From positions 1 through 64,000 of the forward strand of contig NZ_LR732329.1 in NCBI RefSeq assembly GCF_902506325.1: a stretch of DNA of 64,000 nucleotides. The letters run 5' to 3'. Shown here piece after piece: positions 52,391-61,611 of the stretch. This DNA is from Limnobacter sp. 130 (GTDB taxonomy: Bacteria; Pseudomonadota; Gammaproteobacteria; Burkholderiales; Burkholderiaceae_B). The notes beneath the pieces were generated by a model that saw only the letters and a list, made by a program, of their open reading frames with translations, was not told the DNA's origin and ran no database searches. A program made the translations under genes and the position numbers. The stretch's first letter is position 1, and each line of letters opens with the position of its first letter.

Positions 52391-53437
52391 CTATTCGTGT
52401 GTTTTTTCAGGCTGCTTGGCTTCCTTGCTCAGCAAGGCCTCCAGGTTCAGCGCGTCGGCATGGGATTCATTACTGACCGCCAATACTTCTTCAACTTTGA
52501 GTGCGTACTGGCCACCACTGGTGCCGTAGCTGCAATTGAACACGGGCACATTGTCCACACGTGCTTCAATGACTTTGTCAATTTCGATCGGAATCACATC
52601 GCCAATGCGCAGTTCCATGATGTCAGCCACAGTCAGCTGTGTGCTGGCCAGACCTGCGACCAAATCCACTTCAGCCATTTGTACCTGCTTTTTCAGCATG
52701 GTGACCCAACGCTTGTCGGGCTCAGCCTGATCGCCTTGCATGCTGGAATACAGCAGATCGCGAATCGGCTCCATGGTGGAGTAGGGAATACAAATGTGAA
52801 GCGAGCCGCCGCCGGCACCCAGTTCAATTGAAAACGAGGTGGTCACTACAATTTCAGATGGCGTTGCAATATTGGCAAACTGCGTGTGCATTTCCGAGCG
52901 CAGGTATTCAGGCTTTAACGGAAAAACCGGTGCCCATGCTTTGACAAATTCTTCCCGAATCACCTCGAGCATGCGGGCAATGATCCGCTGTTCGGTTTGA
53001 GTGAAATCGCGACCTTCCACACGGGTGTGAAAACGGCCGTCGCCACCAAACAGGTTGTCGATCACTGCAAACACCAGGCTGGGGTCAAAAATGAACAAGG
53101 CATTGCCGCGCAAAGGCTTCATGGCCATGATGTTCAGGTTGGTGGGTACCACCAGGTTGCGAATGAATTCGTTGTACTTCAATACCTTCACGGGGCCGAC
53201 GGAAATTTCCGGGCTGCGACGCATGAAGTTGAACAAGCCGATTCGAATTAAACGCGCAAAACGCTCGTTGATAATTTCAAGCGTGGGCATGCGGCCGCGA
53301 ACGATTCGTTCTTGCGTGGCCAGGTTGTAAGGGCGAACGCCTTCTGCGGTCTCAGATGCGTCTTTCGTTTCTTCTTCGCCGTTGACACCCCTGAGCAGGG
53401 CATCGACTTCGTCTTGTGAAAGAAATTCTCCGGGCAT
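52391..53437 (-). CDS. fliM: Flagellar motor switch protein FliM
   Basis: A 348-residue C-ring protein. The N-terminal CheY-binding peptide FLSQDEVDALLRG begins at residue 5. The middle CheC-like domain includes LEIINERFARLIRIGLFNFMRRSPEIS and the C-terminal SpoA domain includes LRIGDVIPIEIDKVIEARVDNVPVF. It binds CheY-P to change rotation. An intact N-peptide supports control by a CheY, possibly that at 34422. Confidence 0.96.
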   Translation of the reverse strand: MPGEFLSQDEVDALLRGVNGEEETKDASETAEGVRPYNLATQERIVRGRMPTLEIINERFARLIRIGLFNFMRRSPEISVGPVKVLKYNEFIRNLVVPTNLNIMAMKPLRGNALFIFDPSLVFAVIDNLFGGDGRFHTRVEGRDFTQTEQRIIARMLEVIREEFVKAWAPVFPLKPEYLRSEMHTQFANIATPSEIVVTTSFSIELGAGGGSLHICIPYSTMEPIRDLLYSSMQGDQAEPDKRWVTMLKKQVQMAEVDLVAGLASTQLTVADIMELRIGDVIPIEIDKVIEARVDNVPVFNCSYGTSGGQYALKVEEVLAVSNESHADALNLEALLSKEAKQPEKTHE

Positions 53438-53453
53438 GGCGCTGGGCTTCCTG

Positions 53454-53972
53454 TTACTGAATCACAAAGCTGGAAAAATGCACGTCGCGAATGCCGCGGG
53501 TGGGGTCTTTCGGATCGCCTTTGATCGTGACGCGGGCCAGATCCACCAACTCATCCATCAACCGTTGTTTGCCTTCGATCGAGGTCAGGCTGCCGACATT
53601 CTTGCCAGACAACACCAACAGGATTCGGCTGCGAATAACCGGGGTGTAGTTTTTGATTTCCTCGGCTTGCGCCGGGCCGTTCACTTCGTAAGTGATGCCA
53701 ATTTGAAGATAGCGTGTGGTGTCTGGTTCGGCCAGGTTGACGACAAACTGATCCATTACGACAAAAGTGGGGGGGCCAAGGGGTTCTTGCACTTTTTCTT
53801 CAGCGGCACCGTCAGCACTTTGGCCACTTAGCAGAAAGAATGCTGCTGCACCGCCTGCGGCCAGCAGGGTCAATACGATTGCGAGAATCAGGATCAGTTT
53901 TTTCTTGGATCCTTTTTCGGGCGCTGCAGCCTCAGGGGCTGCTGCAGCGGGTGCCGGGGCGACTCTGGCCAT
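53454..53972 (-). CDS. fliL: Flagellar basal body-associated protein FliL
   Basis: A 172-residue single-pass protein. An Ala/Pro/Glu-rich cytoplasmic N-terminus precedes the TM helix (~25-48) and a periplasmic stomatin-like domain with TFVVMDQFVVNLAEPDTTRYLQIGITYEV. FliL rings around the stator raise torque. It is 16 bases upstream of fliM. Confidence 0.93.
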   Translation of the reverse strand: MARVAPAPAAAAPEAAAPEKGSKKKLILILAIVLTLLAAGGAAAFFLLSGQSADGAAEEKVQEPLGPPTFVVMDQFVVNLAEPDTTRYLQIGITYEVNGPAQAEEIKNYTPVIRSRILLVLSGKNVGSLTSIEGKQRLMDELVDLARVTIKGDPKDPTRGIRDVHFSSFVIQ

Positions 53973-54101
53973 GTGCTTAACTCCGTAAGTTCAAATGCTG
54001 TTGTGTGTCACTTTCAAACTCTATTGTGTCTGAAAGGTTTCCGAGCAAACCCCCGAAAAGCCGTGTTGTTTGGACTCAATTCATTAATCAGGCTTTGTTG
54101 G

Positions 54102-55646
54102 TCAGGCAAACAGGTCGAGCTTGCCTTCAGGTTTTCTGCTTGCAGCAGCAGGTGTCCCTGAATCCTGTTGCTCATTGTCGCCACTACCGCTGCGCTGGCC
54201 GTTGTTTTGGCCTTGCTGGCGGTTTTGCTCAAATTGCGCTTGACCTTGGTTACCTTGGCCTTGCGGGGTTGGCGTGTTGCCATGTTGGATCTGGACCTGG
54301 TTCAGTTGCAAACCGTTTTGGGCCAAAACTTCTTTCAGTCCGCCCAGGGCTTGCGTTAACAGGTTGGCCGATGCTTCATCTTGCGTGCGAATGACCAGTT
54401 GAACCTGCTGGCCTTTTTGCACCAGGCGCATGTTCATGGGGCCAAAACTTTCGGGATTCACGCGAATGTCCACGGTTGACAAGTTTTTGCCAATGGCCCA
54501 TTGCACGGTTTGTCCAAGTTCTTTGGCAAAGCCTGGCTGATTCACGGGTGTTTTGATCAAGGTCTGCTGCGCAATACCCGTGGCGCTAGTGAGCCCATTG
54601 GTACCTGCTGCAATGCCAGTGCCTGTGTTCGAAGATTGCAAGCTGCCAGCCGCCAGAATTTTCTGGCCCACTTTCAAGCCTTCATCCCCGAAGCCTTCAC
54701 CCATGGCTTGTGCCTGTTGGGCAATTTGGGGTGCAATTTGTGGTGCAAGTTGCGCAGCCACCGCATTGGAGTTGCCTGTAGCGGCGGCGACGTTGGCCGT
54801 GGCTGCAGAATCATTGCGTACTTGTACCGTGCTGTTGGACAGCGCTGCCTCTGCTTTCAGCTGGGCTGTGGTTTTGATGTCTGGGCGTGTTTTGTCGGCG
54901 CCGGCTTGCTCAGTCAAGGTGTTTTGCTCGGTGCCAGGCGTTGTGGCTGGCAAATCGGCTGGCTTGCTGCCTGTCGATGTGCTTAAGGGCAGTTCAGCGG
55001 CAAGGCCGGTTTTTCCGTCCAGTGGCTTTTCCTGGGCAGCAGACGGGATGGTGTTGCTGACCAATGAGATTTGCGTGTCTTGCTTGCTGCCGGAAGCTGC
55101 TTTGTTGGCCGCTTCATTCGCTGCTTCATTTGCTGTTTCCGGGGCCGCGCTGTTCTGCGCTGTTGTGGGTGCGTCAGCTGTCTTGGTTGTGTCGCTGGTG
55201 CTTGCCTTGCTTTCGGTTTTGTTTTCGGTAACTTTTTCTGTGATTTTGTCTGCTGTTTTTTCTGTCGCGCGCGGAGCGCTTTCAGGTGCGGCAGCCTGTT
55301 TCACGGGTTCAGTGTTCATAACAGCAGCGGGCGGTGCGGCTTGTTGCACCGGGGTGGTTTGCATCCAGTTGCGCTGTGCCCACACAGCTGTCTGAGCGGC
55401 CTGTGCTGCTTCTGCGTTGGCCGTGCTGTCACTGCTTTTTTTCGGTTTGTCCTGTTTGTACAAACTTTCCCGCAATTGGTTTTCAATGCTGTTTAGCTGG
55501 GCGTTGGGCGCAGATTGGCCCATTGCTGAACTGAACAGGTCGTTGAAATTCAATTCGGATTCTTGTTTGCCCTGCTTGGGCTTGTTACCCGCTGTGGGGG
55601 TTTGAACCTTGTTGACATTGTTCATGGCTTGAGTGCTCGTGGTCAT
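54102..55646 (-). CDS. fliK: Flagellar hook-length control protein FliK
   Basis: A 514-residue secreted ruler protein. A long low-complexity N-terminal region rich in Ala, Thr, Gln and Lys (~1-370) precedes the compact C-terminal domain (~375-470). This includes ELGQTVQWAIGKNLSTVDIRVNPESFGPMNMRLVQKGQQVQLVIRTQDEASANLL, the part that touches FlhB to switch export. A Gln/Gly-rich tail ends it. The start overlaps the fliJ stop (ATGA). The N-terminus is expected to be poorly conserved. Confidence 0.92.
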   Translation of the reverse strand: MTTSTQAMNNVNKVQTPTAGNKPKQGKQESELNFNDLFSSAMGQSAPNAQLNSIENQLRESLYKQDKPKKSSDSTANAEAAQAAQTAVWAQRNWMQTTPVQQAAPPAAVMNTEPVKQAAAPESAPRATEKTADKITEKVTENKTESKASTSDTTKTADAPTTAQNSAAPETANEAANEAANKAASGSKQDTQISLVSNTIPSAAQEKPLDGKTGLAAELPLSTSTGSKPADLPATTPGTEQNTLTEQAGADKTRPDIKTTAQLKAEAALSNSTVQVRNDSAATANVAAATGNSNAVAAQLAPQIAPQIAQQAQAMGEGFGDEGLKVGQKILAAGSLQSSNTGTGIAAGTNGLTSATGIAQQTLIKTPVNQPGFAKELGQTVQWAIGKNLSTVDIRVNPESFGPMNMRLVQKGQQVQLVIRTQDEASANLLTQALGGLKEVLAQNGLQLNQVQIQHGNTPTPQGQGNQGQAQFEQNRQQGQNNGQRSGSGDNEQQDSGTPAAASRKPEGKLDLFA

Positions 55647-56098
55647 GAGGGTTCCCCTGCGGTGTGAACCCGGTAAATTCGCGCAGCAAATTCGTCATTC
55701 ATTTTTTGATCACGTTTGTTTTCAAGTTTTGCCTGTTTCACTTTTTCACGTTCCACCAAGGCTTCAAATTTGCGCTGTTCGGCCAGGGCTTCTTGCCATT
55801 GGGTGCGCTGGTGGGCCAGGGTGGTGTTCAGGAATTCGATTTCACGGGTTTGCTGGGCCACGGCCTCACCAATTTTTCCGACAAAGGCCAATTGGTTGCG
55901 CAATTGTTGCCCTGTCATGCCAGTACTGGCTTTGTTGTGCATGCCACCCTCGCATTCGTCGCGGTAGGTTTGCAGCATGTTCAGTTTGTCTTGGCCCTGC
56001 ACCAGCTTTTGCTGGGTGTTGGCCATGTTTCTGGCCAGGTTGTCGGCCTTTTCGCTGGCCTGTTCAATCAGGATTTGCAGCACATTGCTCATGGGCAT
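55643..56098 (-). CDS. fliJ: Flagellar export chaperone FliJ
   Basis: A 151-residue coiled-coil protein, highly charged throughout (ASEKADNLARNMANTQQKLVQGQDKLNMLQ...). It is a general chaperone and activator of the FliI ATPase. Position between fliI and fliK and length are as expected. Start could be the first or third codon (both ATG). Overlaps fliK by four bases. Confidence 0.9.
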   Translation of the reverse strand: MPMSNVLQILIEQASEKADNLARNMANTQQKLVQGQDKLNMLQTYRDECEGGMHNKASTGMTGQQLRNQLAFVGKIGEAVAQQTREIEFLNTTLAHQRTQWQEALAEQRKFEALVEREKVKQAKLENKRDQKMNDEFAARIYRVHTAGEPS

Positions 56099-56107
56099 CC
56101 AAGCGGT

Positions 56108-57514
56108 TTAGTGTTTGTCGTTTTTAAATTCGTTCGGAAATAACGATTGAAGGCCTGCCAGCGCTTCATCGAAACTTGCACTCTCTAACATTGACTGTTG
56201 CAGCAGGTTTTCAATCTTTGGATAAAGGGCCAAAGAATGGTCCAATTGCGGGTCTGCCCCCGGAGCGTAAGCGCCCACGGTGATCAGGTCGCGGTTGCGC
56301 TGCACTTTCGAGAAGGCAGCTTTCAGCCCTCGGGCGGCGTTCAGGTGGCCTGCGGGCACAATGTTGTGCATTGCCCTTGAAATGGACTGTTCAATGTCGA
56401 TGGCAGGGTAGTGGCCGCTTTCGGCCAGTTGGCGCGACAGCACAATGTGGCCGTCCAGAATGGCTCGGGCCGCGTCGGCAATCGGGTCTTGCTGGTCGTC
56501 GCCTTCGGTCAGTACTGTGTAAAAGGCGGTAATGGAACCGCCGCCTTTTCGACCATTGCCTGCCCGTTCAACCAGTGTGGGCAGTTTGGCAAATACGCTG
56601 GGCGGGTAGCCTTTGGTGGCAGGGGGTTCGCCAATGGCCAGTGCAATTTCACGTTGTGCCATGGCGTAGCGGGTTAGCGAGTCCATGATCATGAGCACGT
56701 TGTGCCCTTGGTCACGAAAATGCTCGGCCACCACTTGGGTGTAGGCTGCGCCCTGCATGCGAAGCAGGGGGCTGACATCGGCAGGTGCAGCAATTACCAC
56801 GCTGCGTTTCAAGCCTTCTTCACCCAGAATCTGTTCAATGAATTCTTTGACTTCACGGCCACGTTCGCCGATCAGGCCAACCACCACACGGTCGGCTTTG
56901 GTGTAACGGGCCATCATGCCCAGCAACACCGATTTACCCACACCGGAACCGGCCATCAGGCCAATTCGCTGGCCACGCCCTACGGTGAGTAGTGCGTTGA
57001 TTGCACGCACGCCCACGTCCATCGGTTCGGTAATGGGTTCACGTTCCAGCGGGTTGATTGGGCGTGCCGCCAAAGGGCTGCGTTTTTCGAATTTCAGTTC
57101 GCCCAAGGTATCAAGCGGGCGGCCATTGCTGTCAACCACTCGGCCCAGCAAGCTGTCGCCCACAGGCAGGTGTTTGGTTTTGTCTTCAGGCCTGCGCCAA
57201 GGGTGGGCTTTCACACCCAGTTTGGGGGCGATGGGGGGTGGTTCCTGTGCAACGACTTTGGCACCGGGTGTCATTCCGTGTACGTCGGTGGCAGGCATTA
57301 AAAACAGTTTGTCGCCGTTAAAGCCGACCACTTCAGCCTCAAGGGGTGGGGCGCCTTTTTGCATCACAGTGCACACGCTGCCCACCGGCAATTTCAAGCC
57401 CACCGCTTCCATCACCAAGCCCGCCACACGGGTCAGTTTGCCCGTGGCAATTTGGGGTTGGCTGTGTTCAACCAGAAACTTGCATTCGTCTATCCATTCC
57501 AGCAGGTCGGCCAT
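56108..57514 (-). CDS. fliI: Flagellum-specific ATPase FliI
   Basis: A 468-residue F1-beta-like ATPase. Walker A is AGSGVGKS (188-195), Walker B is in [36 protein letters not shown]. The N-terminal beta-barrel domain and the C-terminal bundle with [17 protein letters not shown] are both present. It energises export of flagellar substrates with FliH and FliJ. Its ATG directly follows the fliH TAA. Confidence 0.96.
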   Translation of the reverse strand: MADLLEWIDECKFLVEHSQPQIATGKLTRVAGLVMEAVGLKLPVGSVCTVMQKGAPPLEAEVVGFNGDKLFLMPATDVHGMTPGAKVVAQEPPPIAPKLGVKAHPWRRPEDKTKHLPVGDSLLGRVVDSNGRPLDTLGELKFEKRSPLAARPINPLEREPITEPMDVGVRAINALLTVGRGQRIGLMAGSGVGKSVLLGMMARYTKADRVVVGLIGERGREVKEFIEQILGEEGLKRSVVIAAPADVSPLLRMQGAAYTQVVAEHFRDQGHNVLMIMDSLTRYAMAQREIALAIGEPPATKGYPPSVFAKLPTLVERAGNGRKGGGSITAFYTVLTEGDDQQDPIADAARAILDGHIVLSRQLAESGHYPAIDIEQSISRAMHNIVPAGHLNAARGLKAAFSKVQRNRDLITVGAYAPGADPQLDHSLALYPKIENLLQQSMLESASFDEALAGLQSLFPNEFKNDKH

Positions 57515-58255
57515 TTATTCTGTGTCCTCAGGCGTGAGTGGATCGTCGCGGCCCAAGGCCTCAATGGCACGTAGCCAGCGGGTTTGCAGTGTGGCGTCGA
57601 CTTCGCCTTCCGGGTGTTGAAGCAGGAAGCCACCTTGCAATTGTTTGGGGTCTTCGATCATGCGCAGGTTACCCAGCATTTGCTGATCGCCAAACTGCGC
57701 TTCAAGCACGCGAATCGTGTTGGGGTGAGCACGCAGGCTGACTGCTTTGCCGTGCAACTGCATGCTTTCCAACACCTGATTCAATAATTGGGCTGCCTGT
57801 TCGGGGTGCAACGCAAGTGTGTCGCCAATGACTTTTTTGCTGACCAGCACGGCCAGGTCAAGCAGCTTTTCTGAGAGTTCGCTCTTAAAGCGCTCGAACT
57901 CTTCTTCCATGGTGGTGGCAGCTTGAACCAGCACCACACGTTCGTTGTGTGCCGCGTTCCAGCCAGCCTCGTAGCCCAGTTGCTGACCACGTTCCTCCGC
58001 CTGTTTCAGGGTGTCTTTCTCGAGTTCTTCCAGCTGTTTCTCGCGGCGAGCCAGCGCTGCTTCCCATTCCTTCAAACGCAGTTCTTCTTCGGTAGGGGCC
58101 GGTGGCGGTACGCTGATTTCCTTCTGGTGTCGGTCGATTTCCGCCATCATGCGGTCAACTGGATTTTCGTAGCGTGAGCCAATCAATTCGACTGACCAGT
58201 TTGGCAATTCGGCTGCATCGAGGCCGCGAATAATGCGGTTAGATGAACGCATCAT
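57515..58255 (-). CDS. fliH: Flagellar assembly protein FliH
   Basis: About 246 residues; start taken at ATG 58255 (GGAGG five bases before) with ATG 58252 next to it. A Glu/Arg-rich central coiled coil (~50-110) carries the stalk, and the C-terminal domain resembles the V/F-type ATPase stator (LLDLAVLVSKKVIGDTLALHPEQAAQLLNQVLESM). It regulates FliI. It begins inside the end of fliG. Confidence 0.92.
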   Translation of the reverse strand: MMRSSNRIIRGLDAAELPNWSVELIGSRYENPVDRMMAEIDRHQKEISVPPPAPTEEELRLKEWEAALARREKQLEELEKDTLKQAEERGQQLGYEAGWNAAHNERVVLVQAATTMEEEFERFKSELSEKLLDLAVLVSKKVIGDTLALHPEQAAQLLNQVLESMQLHGKAVSLRAHPNTIRVLEAQFGDQQMLGNLRMIEDPKQLQGGFLLQHPEGEVDATLQTRWLRAIEALGRDDPLTPEDTE

Positions 58256-59240
58256 CTCCGCCTCCACCCAGTACCACTTCGCCAGCGTCGGCCAACTTGC
58301 GAGCCACTTTCAAGACATCTTTCTGCGCAGCTTCCACCTCGGAAAGGCGAACCGGACCACGACTTTCGAGATCGTCGCGCAGTGCTTCTGCCGCACGGCT
58401 GGACATGTTCTTGAATACTTTTTCGCGAATGGCTTCGTCGGCACCTTTCAGTGCAATGACCAGCAAATCACTTTGAACATCGCGCAGAATGCTTTGCATG
58501 CCACGGTCGTCAATGTCGAGCAGGTTGTCGAAGGTGAACATTTCATCCTGAATGCGCTGGCTGAGTTCGTTGTCGTATTCGCGGATGGTGTCGAGCACTG
58601 TTTTCTCGGAGGTTGTACCCACAAAGTTCAGAATCTCGGCCGCAGCCCGCACGCCACCCAGGGTTGTTTTCTTCAGCTTGTCGCCGCCTGCCAGCACCTT
58701 GGACAGCACATCGTTCAGTTCAAGCAATGCATTGGGTTGAATACCATCAATGGTGGCAATTCGCAGCACGACATCGCTGCGCAGTCGATCGACAAAAAGG
58801 TTCAAAATGGCCGCGGCAAAATCGCGTTCAAGGTGAACCAGAATGGTGGCAATAATTTGAGGGTGTTCGTTTTTAATCAGTTCGGCCACTGTGCCCGGGT
58901 CCATCCACTTCAGGCCTTCAATGCCGGATGTGTCGCTGCCCTGCAAAATCCGGTCTAGCAAAAAGCCAGCCTTGTCTTCACCCAGGGCACGAGTCAACAC
59001 GCTACGAATGTAAGCATCCGAGTCCAGGCCTAATGCACTTTGACTTTGCGCAATTTGCACCACTTCCCCCGCAATTTCTTCAATGCGGTCGATGGGTACA
59101 TCCTTGGTTTTCGACATTTGTTGACCCAGCTTTTGAACTTCTTTGGGGCCCAGGTATTTGAATACTTCAGCTGCTTCTTCCTCGCCCAAGCTGAGCATCA
59201 GGATTGCGCCTTTCTGAATGCCGAGTTCGCTTTCTGCCAT
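58239..59240 (-). CDS. fliG: Flagellar motor switch protein FliG
   Basis: A 333-residue rotor protein. The N-terminal FliF-binding domain includes AILMLSLGEEEAAEVFKYLGPKEV, the middle domain has the EHPQ motif (KNEHPQIIATILVHLE), and the C-terminal torque domain has the charged helix around DLLVIALKGADEAIREKVFKNMSSRAAEALRDDLESRGPVRLSEVE. Full length. Overlaps fliH by about 15 bases. Confidence 0.97.
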   Translation of the reverse strand: MAESELGIQKGAILMLSLGEEEAAEVFKYLGPKEVQKLGQQMSKTKDVPIDRIEEIAGEVVQIAQSQSALGLDSDAYIRSVLTRALGEDKAGFLLDRILQGSDTSGIEGLKWMDPGTVAELIKNEHPQIIATILVHLERDFAAAILNLFVDRLRSDVVLRIATIDGIQPNALLELNDVLSKVLAGGDKLKKTTLGGVRAAAEILNFVGTTSEKTVLDTIREYDNELSQRIQDEMFTFDNLLDIDDRGMQSILRDVQSDLLVIALKGADEAIREKVFKNMSSRAAEALRDDLESRGPVRLSEVEAAQKDVLKVARKLADAGEVVLGGGGDDAFI

Positions 59241-59276
59241 GGTGTTGATTCCTTGTAGTGCTTCTGCAGGCGGGCC

Positions 59277-60992
59277 TTAGCCGTTCTGTGTTTCGCCGTT
59301 GACCCAGTTTTTCACAATGCTGGCCACAATCTGTGGGTGCTCTTTGGCCAACTGGCGCAGCTTTTCCATTTTTTCCTGACGATTCATGCCGGGCAGGGAA
59401 CCTTCGCGTTGCAGTTGCTCCAGAAGTTCGGCGTCGTTGTCGCCGCCCACCTGGTTGGCAAGCAAAGGCATGCGCTGGCCTGGCAGCAGTTCAGGGCCTT
59501 CGTCGAACAAATCAACATCGGCTGGTTTCATCATGGGGCGGAACAGGCCGAACACCAGAATGGCTGCAATCAGTGCAATACCAATTGGCATGCCCAGTGA
59601 TTTCGCCAGGTCCATGGTTTCCTGTTGTGCCCACATGGGGATACTTGCTTCTTCAACCTTGGTGAAGGCCTGGTTCACCACATTCACGGCATCGCCGCGT
59701 TGTTCATCAAAGCCAATGGCCTGCTTCACCAAACTGTCCAGCTGGGTGATTTCTTCAGGTGTCAAAGGCACCTGGCGTGTTTCGCCTTTTGGATCGGTGA
59801 TTGTTTTGAAGTTCACCACCACAGCGGCTGACAGGCGTTCAATTTTGCCCACCTGCGATTTGGTGTACTGAACCGACTTGTCCACTTCGTAATTCACTGT
59901 GGAGTCTTTGCGGCTGCTGTTGTTGGTTTGCGCTGGTGCATTGTTGCCATTGGCCAGTGCTTGTTGCGGGTTCTGACCAATATTGGCGGCGGCTTCCCCG
60001 GGTGGGGTGTTGGCCATTACGCCGGGAATGCCCTGCGGGTTGGCGTTGCTGCTGCCGTCATTGGACTCGCTGATTTGCTGGCTGCGAATGGTGGCTTGCG
60101 TGGTATCGCCGTTGGGTTTGTAAATTTCGTCGGTGCGCTCGGACGTGGAGTAATCCATGTTGGCGGTTACGGTGGCGCGTACGTTTTCGCTGCCGAATAC
60201 AGGGGTCAAAATGTCAACAATTCGACTGGTCAGGCTTTGTTCAATTTGGTTGGTGTAGGCCAGTTGTGTGGGGTTCAAGCCGCTTTCAAGTTGTGTTTTG
60301 CCGGTTAGCAAGCGACCTGACTGGTCAACAATGCTGACATCTTCCGGGTTCATGCCGGGCAGGCTGGAGGCCACCAGGTGAACAATGCCGTTGATTTGGG
60401 GCTCAGACAGGGTGCGACTGCCAAACAAGTTCAGCACAATGGATGCGCTGGGGGTTTGTTTTTCACGAATGAAAATAGACGGCTTGGGAATGGCCAAATG
60501 CACGCGTGCACTTTGCACCGCTGAAATGGACTGAATGGAGCGAACCAGTTCGCCTTCCAGAGCGCGTTGGTAATTGACTTGTTCCTGAAACTGGGTGATA
60601 CCCAGCTTTTGGTTGTCCATGGCTTCGAAGCCGCTCACGCTGCCTTTGGGCAGGCCTTGGCTGGCCAGGGCCAGGCGGGTGTCGTACACCTTGTCAGAAG
60701 GCACCAGAATGGCGGTACCTGCCGTGTTGAACTCGTAGGGCACCTTCATTTGGGTCAGCGCTTCAACTATGGCACCACCGTCCTGGTCGTTCAGGCCACT
60801 GAACAGCACGCGGTAGCTGCTCTGGTTGGCCCACATCAGCAGCGAGGCCAGCACCGCGATCAACAGGGGCACGCCGATCAGCACACCCATTTTGTTTTTC
60901 TGGGGCAGTGTTGCGAAACGTTGCTGCATATTGGTAATCGGGTTGTTGCCAACCGGGCCGATCACTTCGGGGCTGCTGAGAGCTTCTGCCAT
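59277..60992 (-). CDS. fliF: Flagellar MS-ring protein FliF
   Basis: A 571-residue ring protein. TM1 (~37-53) and TM2 (~465-485, GIALIAAILVFGLFRPMM) flank the periplasmic ring-building motifs. The C-terminal cytoplasmic tail that binds FliG ends in QIVASIVKNWVN. It is the first gene of the minus-strand flagellar run and divergent from fliE. Length and motifs are standard. Confidence 0.96.
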   Translation of the reverse strand: MAEALSSPEVIGPVGNNPITNMQQRFATLPQKNKMGVLIGVPLLIAVLASLLMWANQSSYRVLFSGLNDQDGGAIVEALTQMKVPYEFNTAGTAILVPSDKVYDTRLALASQGLPKGSVSGFEAMDNQKLGITQFQEQVNYQRALEGELVRSIQSISAVQSARVHLAIPKPSIFIREKQTPSASIVLNLFGSRTLSEPQINGIVHLVASSLPGMNPEDVSIVDQSGRLLTGKTQLESGLNPTQLAYTNQIEQSLTSRIVDILTPVFGSENVRATVTANMDYSTSERTDEIYKPNGDTTQATIRSQQISESNDGSSNANPQGIPGVMANTPPGEAAANIGQNPQQALANGNNAPAQTNNSSRKDSTVNYEVDKSVQYTKSQVGKIERLSAAVVVNFKTITDPKGETRQVPLTPEEITQLDSLVKQAIGFDEQRGDAVNVVNQAFTKVEEASIPMWAQQETMDLAKSLGMPIGIALIAAILVFGLFRPMMKPADVDLFDEGPELLPGQRMPLLANQVGGDNDAELLEQLQREGSLPGMNRQEKMEKLRQLAKEHPQIVASIVKNWVNGETQNG

Positions 60993-61216
60993 GTAATACC
61001 TGCATGTGGGTTAAATATTGTTCTACCCATGCATTGTGCTTGGGCCGGTGCGCAAGCAATTCGGTAAAAAGGGGCCTTTAACGGCACCTATTTCAAAAAC
61101 TTGAGGGTGGTGTTTAAAAAATAAGGGGGGTTTTGCCCCCTGTTCGCGGCAATGGCTTGCCCCACTTGCCTGTACAAAGAGAGGGTACAAACAATAATTC
61201 CGCGTTGGAGTATTTC
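60993..61216. promoter_or_regulatory. fliF-fliE divergent intergenic region
   Basis: This 224-base gap must carry the promoters of both fliF and fliE. No sigma-54 or FliA consensus was convincing. It contains a 6-bp GC stem, AGGGGG (61124-61129) with CCCCCT (61136-61141). Read on the minus strand this is followed by TATTTTTT, terminator-like though no gene reads into it there. Confidence 0.5.
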
Positions 61217-61540
61217 ATGATCGAGAAAATGGGGGCCGTAAGTGGCCTGTTAAGCAGTGCGGTAACCGATGCGATCAAAAGCCCGTCGCTGACCAATAAG
61301 CCGCAGGCGCTGGATCAGGCCTCGTTTGCTGATGCCATTGCCAAGGCCCTGGAAAGCGCGAGCCTGTCAGCAGACAAGGCGGCTGAACTGGGCAAGCGTT
61401 TGCAGATGGATGACCCCACTGCGTCGATTGAAGAATCCGTGATTGCATCGAATATGTCATCGCTGCAGTTCACAGCGGTGGTTCAGACCCGCAATAAAAT
61501 TCTGCAAGCCTACAACGACATCATGAACATGCCGGTTTAA
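61217..61540 (+). CDS. fliE: Flagellar hook-basal body protein FliE
   Basis: A 107-residue rod adaptor joining the MS ring to the rod. ATG 61217 follows GGAG and removes an unlikely N-terminal extension. The conserved C-terminal helix DDPTASIEESVIASNMSSLQFTAVVQTRNKILQAYNDIMNMPV is typical. Divergent from fliF, the usual arrangement in Burkholderiales. Confidence 0.94.
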   Translation: MIEKMGAVSGLLSSAVTDAIKSPSLTNKPQALDQASFADAIAKALESASLSADKAAELGKRLQMDDPTASIEESVIASNMSSLQFTAVVQTRNKILQAYNDIMNMPV

Positions 61541-61611
61541 TGTTCTGAATTCCAGACAGGCTGTGGCACAATCCAATTCATTGAATCCTCACATGAATTG
61601 GAGCCCGGCCC

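Noticed and set aside
54553-55395. A 280-codon plus-strand frame opposite fliK
   Set aside because: It is the mirror of the Ala/Thr/Lys-rich low-complexity part of fliK, giving an artificial Ala/Val/Ser-rich product.
61153-61170. A sigma-54 promoter (TGGC...TTGC) before fliE
   Set aside because: The GG and GC elements are 12 bases apart instead of the required 10, so it is unlikely to work.
61133-61216. An N-terminal extension of fliE from 61133
   Set aside because: It covers the GC hairpin and intergenic sequence; FliE proteins begin near the 61217 ATG, which has its own GGAG.
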